6,133 nt of DNA from Gammaproteobacteria bacterium (GTDB taxonomy: Bacteria > Pseudomonadota > Gammaproteobacteria > UBA6429 > Thiohalophilaceae). The notes below the pieces were generated by a model. That model had not been told where the DNA came from and ran no database searches. It was given only the letters and a program-made list of their open reading frames with translations. The translations under genes and the position numbers were made by a program. Below, one piece after another: positions 5,720 to 6,133 of this stretch (positions are counted from its first letter, which is position 1; each line of letters opens with the position of its first letter). Location of the stretch: contig JAUVGM010000154.1 of the NCBI GenBank assembly GCA_030593785.1, positions 1-6,133 on the forward strand. The letters are read 5' to 3'.

Positions 5720-6133
5720 ATGTCTGTCTATACCTCTATTTCAGATAAAGAATTTTCTGAAATATTAAGCTTCTATAACCTTGGTGACTTTATACGTTCT
5801 CAAGGTATTCAAGCAGGCATAGAAAACACAAACTACTTTATTACTACTACAAAAGGTGAATATGTATTCACACTGTTTGAAAAAATTAATCAACAAGAAT
5901 TAAAACTTTACATTTTATTGTTGCAAGAACTTTCAAACGCAGGCATAGCTTGTCCACAACCTCAAGCCGATATTAACAAACAAGTCATTAATACAATAAA
6001 AAATAAACCCTTTACCTTTGTTTCTCGCCTTAAAGGAAAAAATTTAAGTTCGGTTAATATCAAACAATGCAAAACCATTGCTGTTGAACTTGCAAAACTT
6101 CATAACACACCCTTATCAATATCTGCTCAATCT
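5720..6133 (+). CDS. thrB: Homoserine kinase, type II (APH fold), N-terminal part (runs off the right edge)
   Basis: I translated 138 codons from the ATG at 5720; the frame stays open to the window end. Homoserine kinase phosphorylates homoserine to O-phosphohomoserine in threonine biosynthesis. The N-terminus MSVYTSISDKEFSEILSFYN, the nucleotide-lobe segment GIQAGIENTNYFITTTKGEY (29-48) with VFTLFE (49-54), and the second-strand region PFTFVSRLKGKN (97-108) match the ThrB type of the aminoglycoside-phosphotransferase fold, not the GHMP kinase type of E. coli. AVELAKLHN (121-129) is the usual helix of the family. The catalytic loop lies beyond the window. The full protein should be about 315-320 residues. 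I see no clear Shine-Dalgarno before the ATG, only a pyrimidine-rich 26-base gap after the DUF2782 gene, so translation may depend on coupling. A cytoplasmic location is expected. Confidence 0.92.
   Translation, partial: MSVYTSISDKEFSEILSFYNLGDFIRSQGIQAGIENTNYFITTTKGEYVFTLFEKINQQELKLYILLLQELSNAGIACPQPQADINKQVINTIKNKPFTFVSRLKGKNLSSVNIKQCKTIAVELAKLHNTPLSISAQS

Overview
The window looks like chromosomal housekeeping DNA from an A+T-rich gammaproteobacterium (about 40% G+C by eye). The evidence is the protein families and their order. A DNA polymerase I gene lies close to a DUF2782 gene followed by a type II homoserine kinase (thrB), an arrangement I recall from pseudomonads. A DUF898/YjgN membrane protein is followed by an M48-type peptidase. 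I cannot name the genus. I see no insertion sequence, phage gene, CRISPR array, rRNA or tRNA.

Minus-strand block (4435 down to 1). The order of transcription is polA, a small two-helix membrane protein with a TTG start, a DUF898/YjgN polytopic membrane protein, and the first 57 codons of an M48-family metallopeptidase that runs off the left edge. The gaps are 16, 38 and 3 bases. No convincing intrinsic terminator separates them, so they may be co-transcribed in whole or part. The polymerase is complete, with intact 5' nuclease, 3'-5' proofreading and polymerase active-site residues.

A 147-base intergenic region (4436-4582) separates polA from a divergent plus-strand block. It must hold promoters for both directions. 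It contains two ACGATACA direct repeats exactly 30 bases apart, a small palindrome and a short hairpin.

Plus-strand block (4583 to the right edge). The order is a LOG-family (TIGR00730-type) nucleotide phosphoribohydrolase gene, a secreted DUF2782 protein and the first 138 codons of thrB. The LOG gene is broken by two nearby indels (about -4 near 4949 and +1 near 5017-5020). Their effects on frame cancel, but the shifted segment between them contains a stop at 4982-4984. The second indel falls in the codon for a glycine of the PGGxGT active-site motif and builds a perfect inverted repeat, CATGCC-G-GGCATG, which suggests a templated (quasipalindrome) mutation. This is the most noteworthy observation here. 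Otherwise the window is ordinary, and I found no support for a new multi-gene system.
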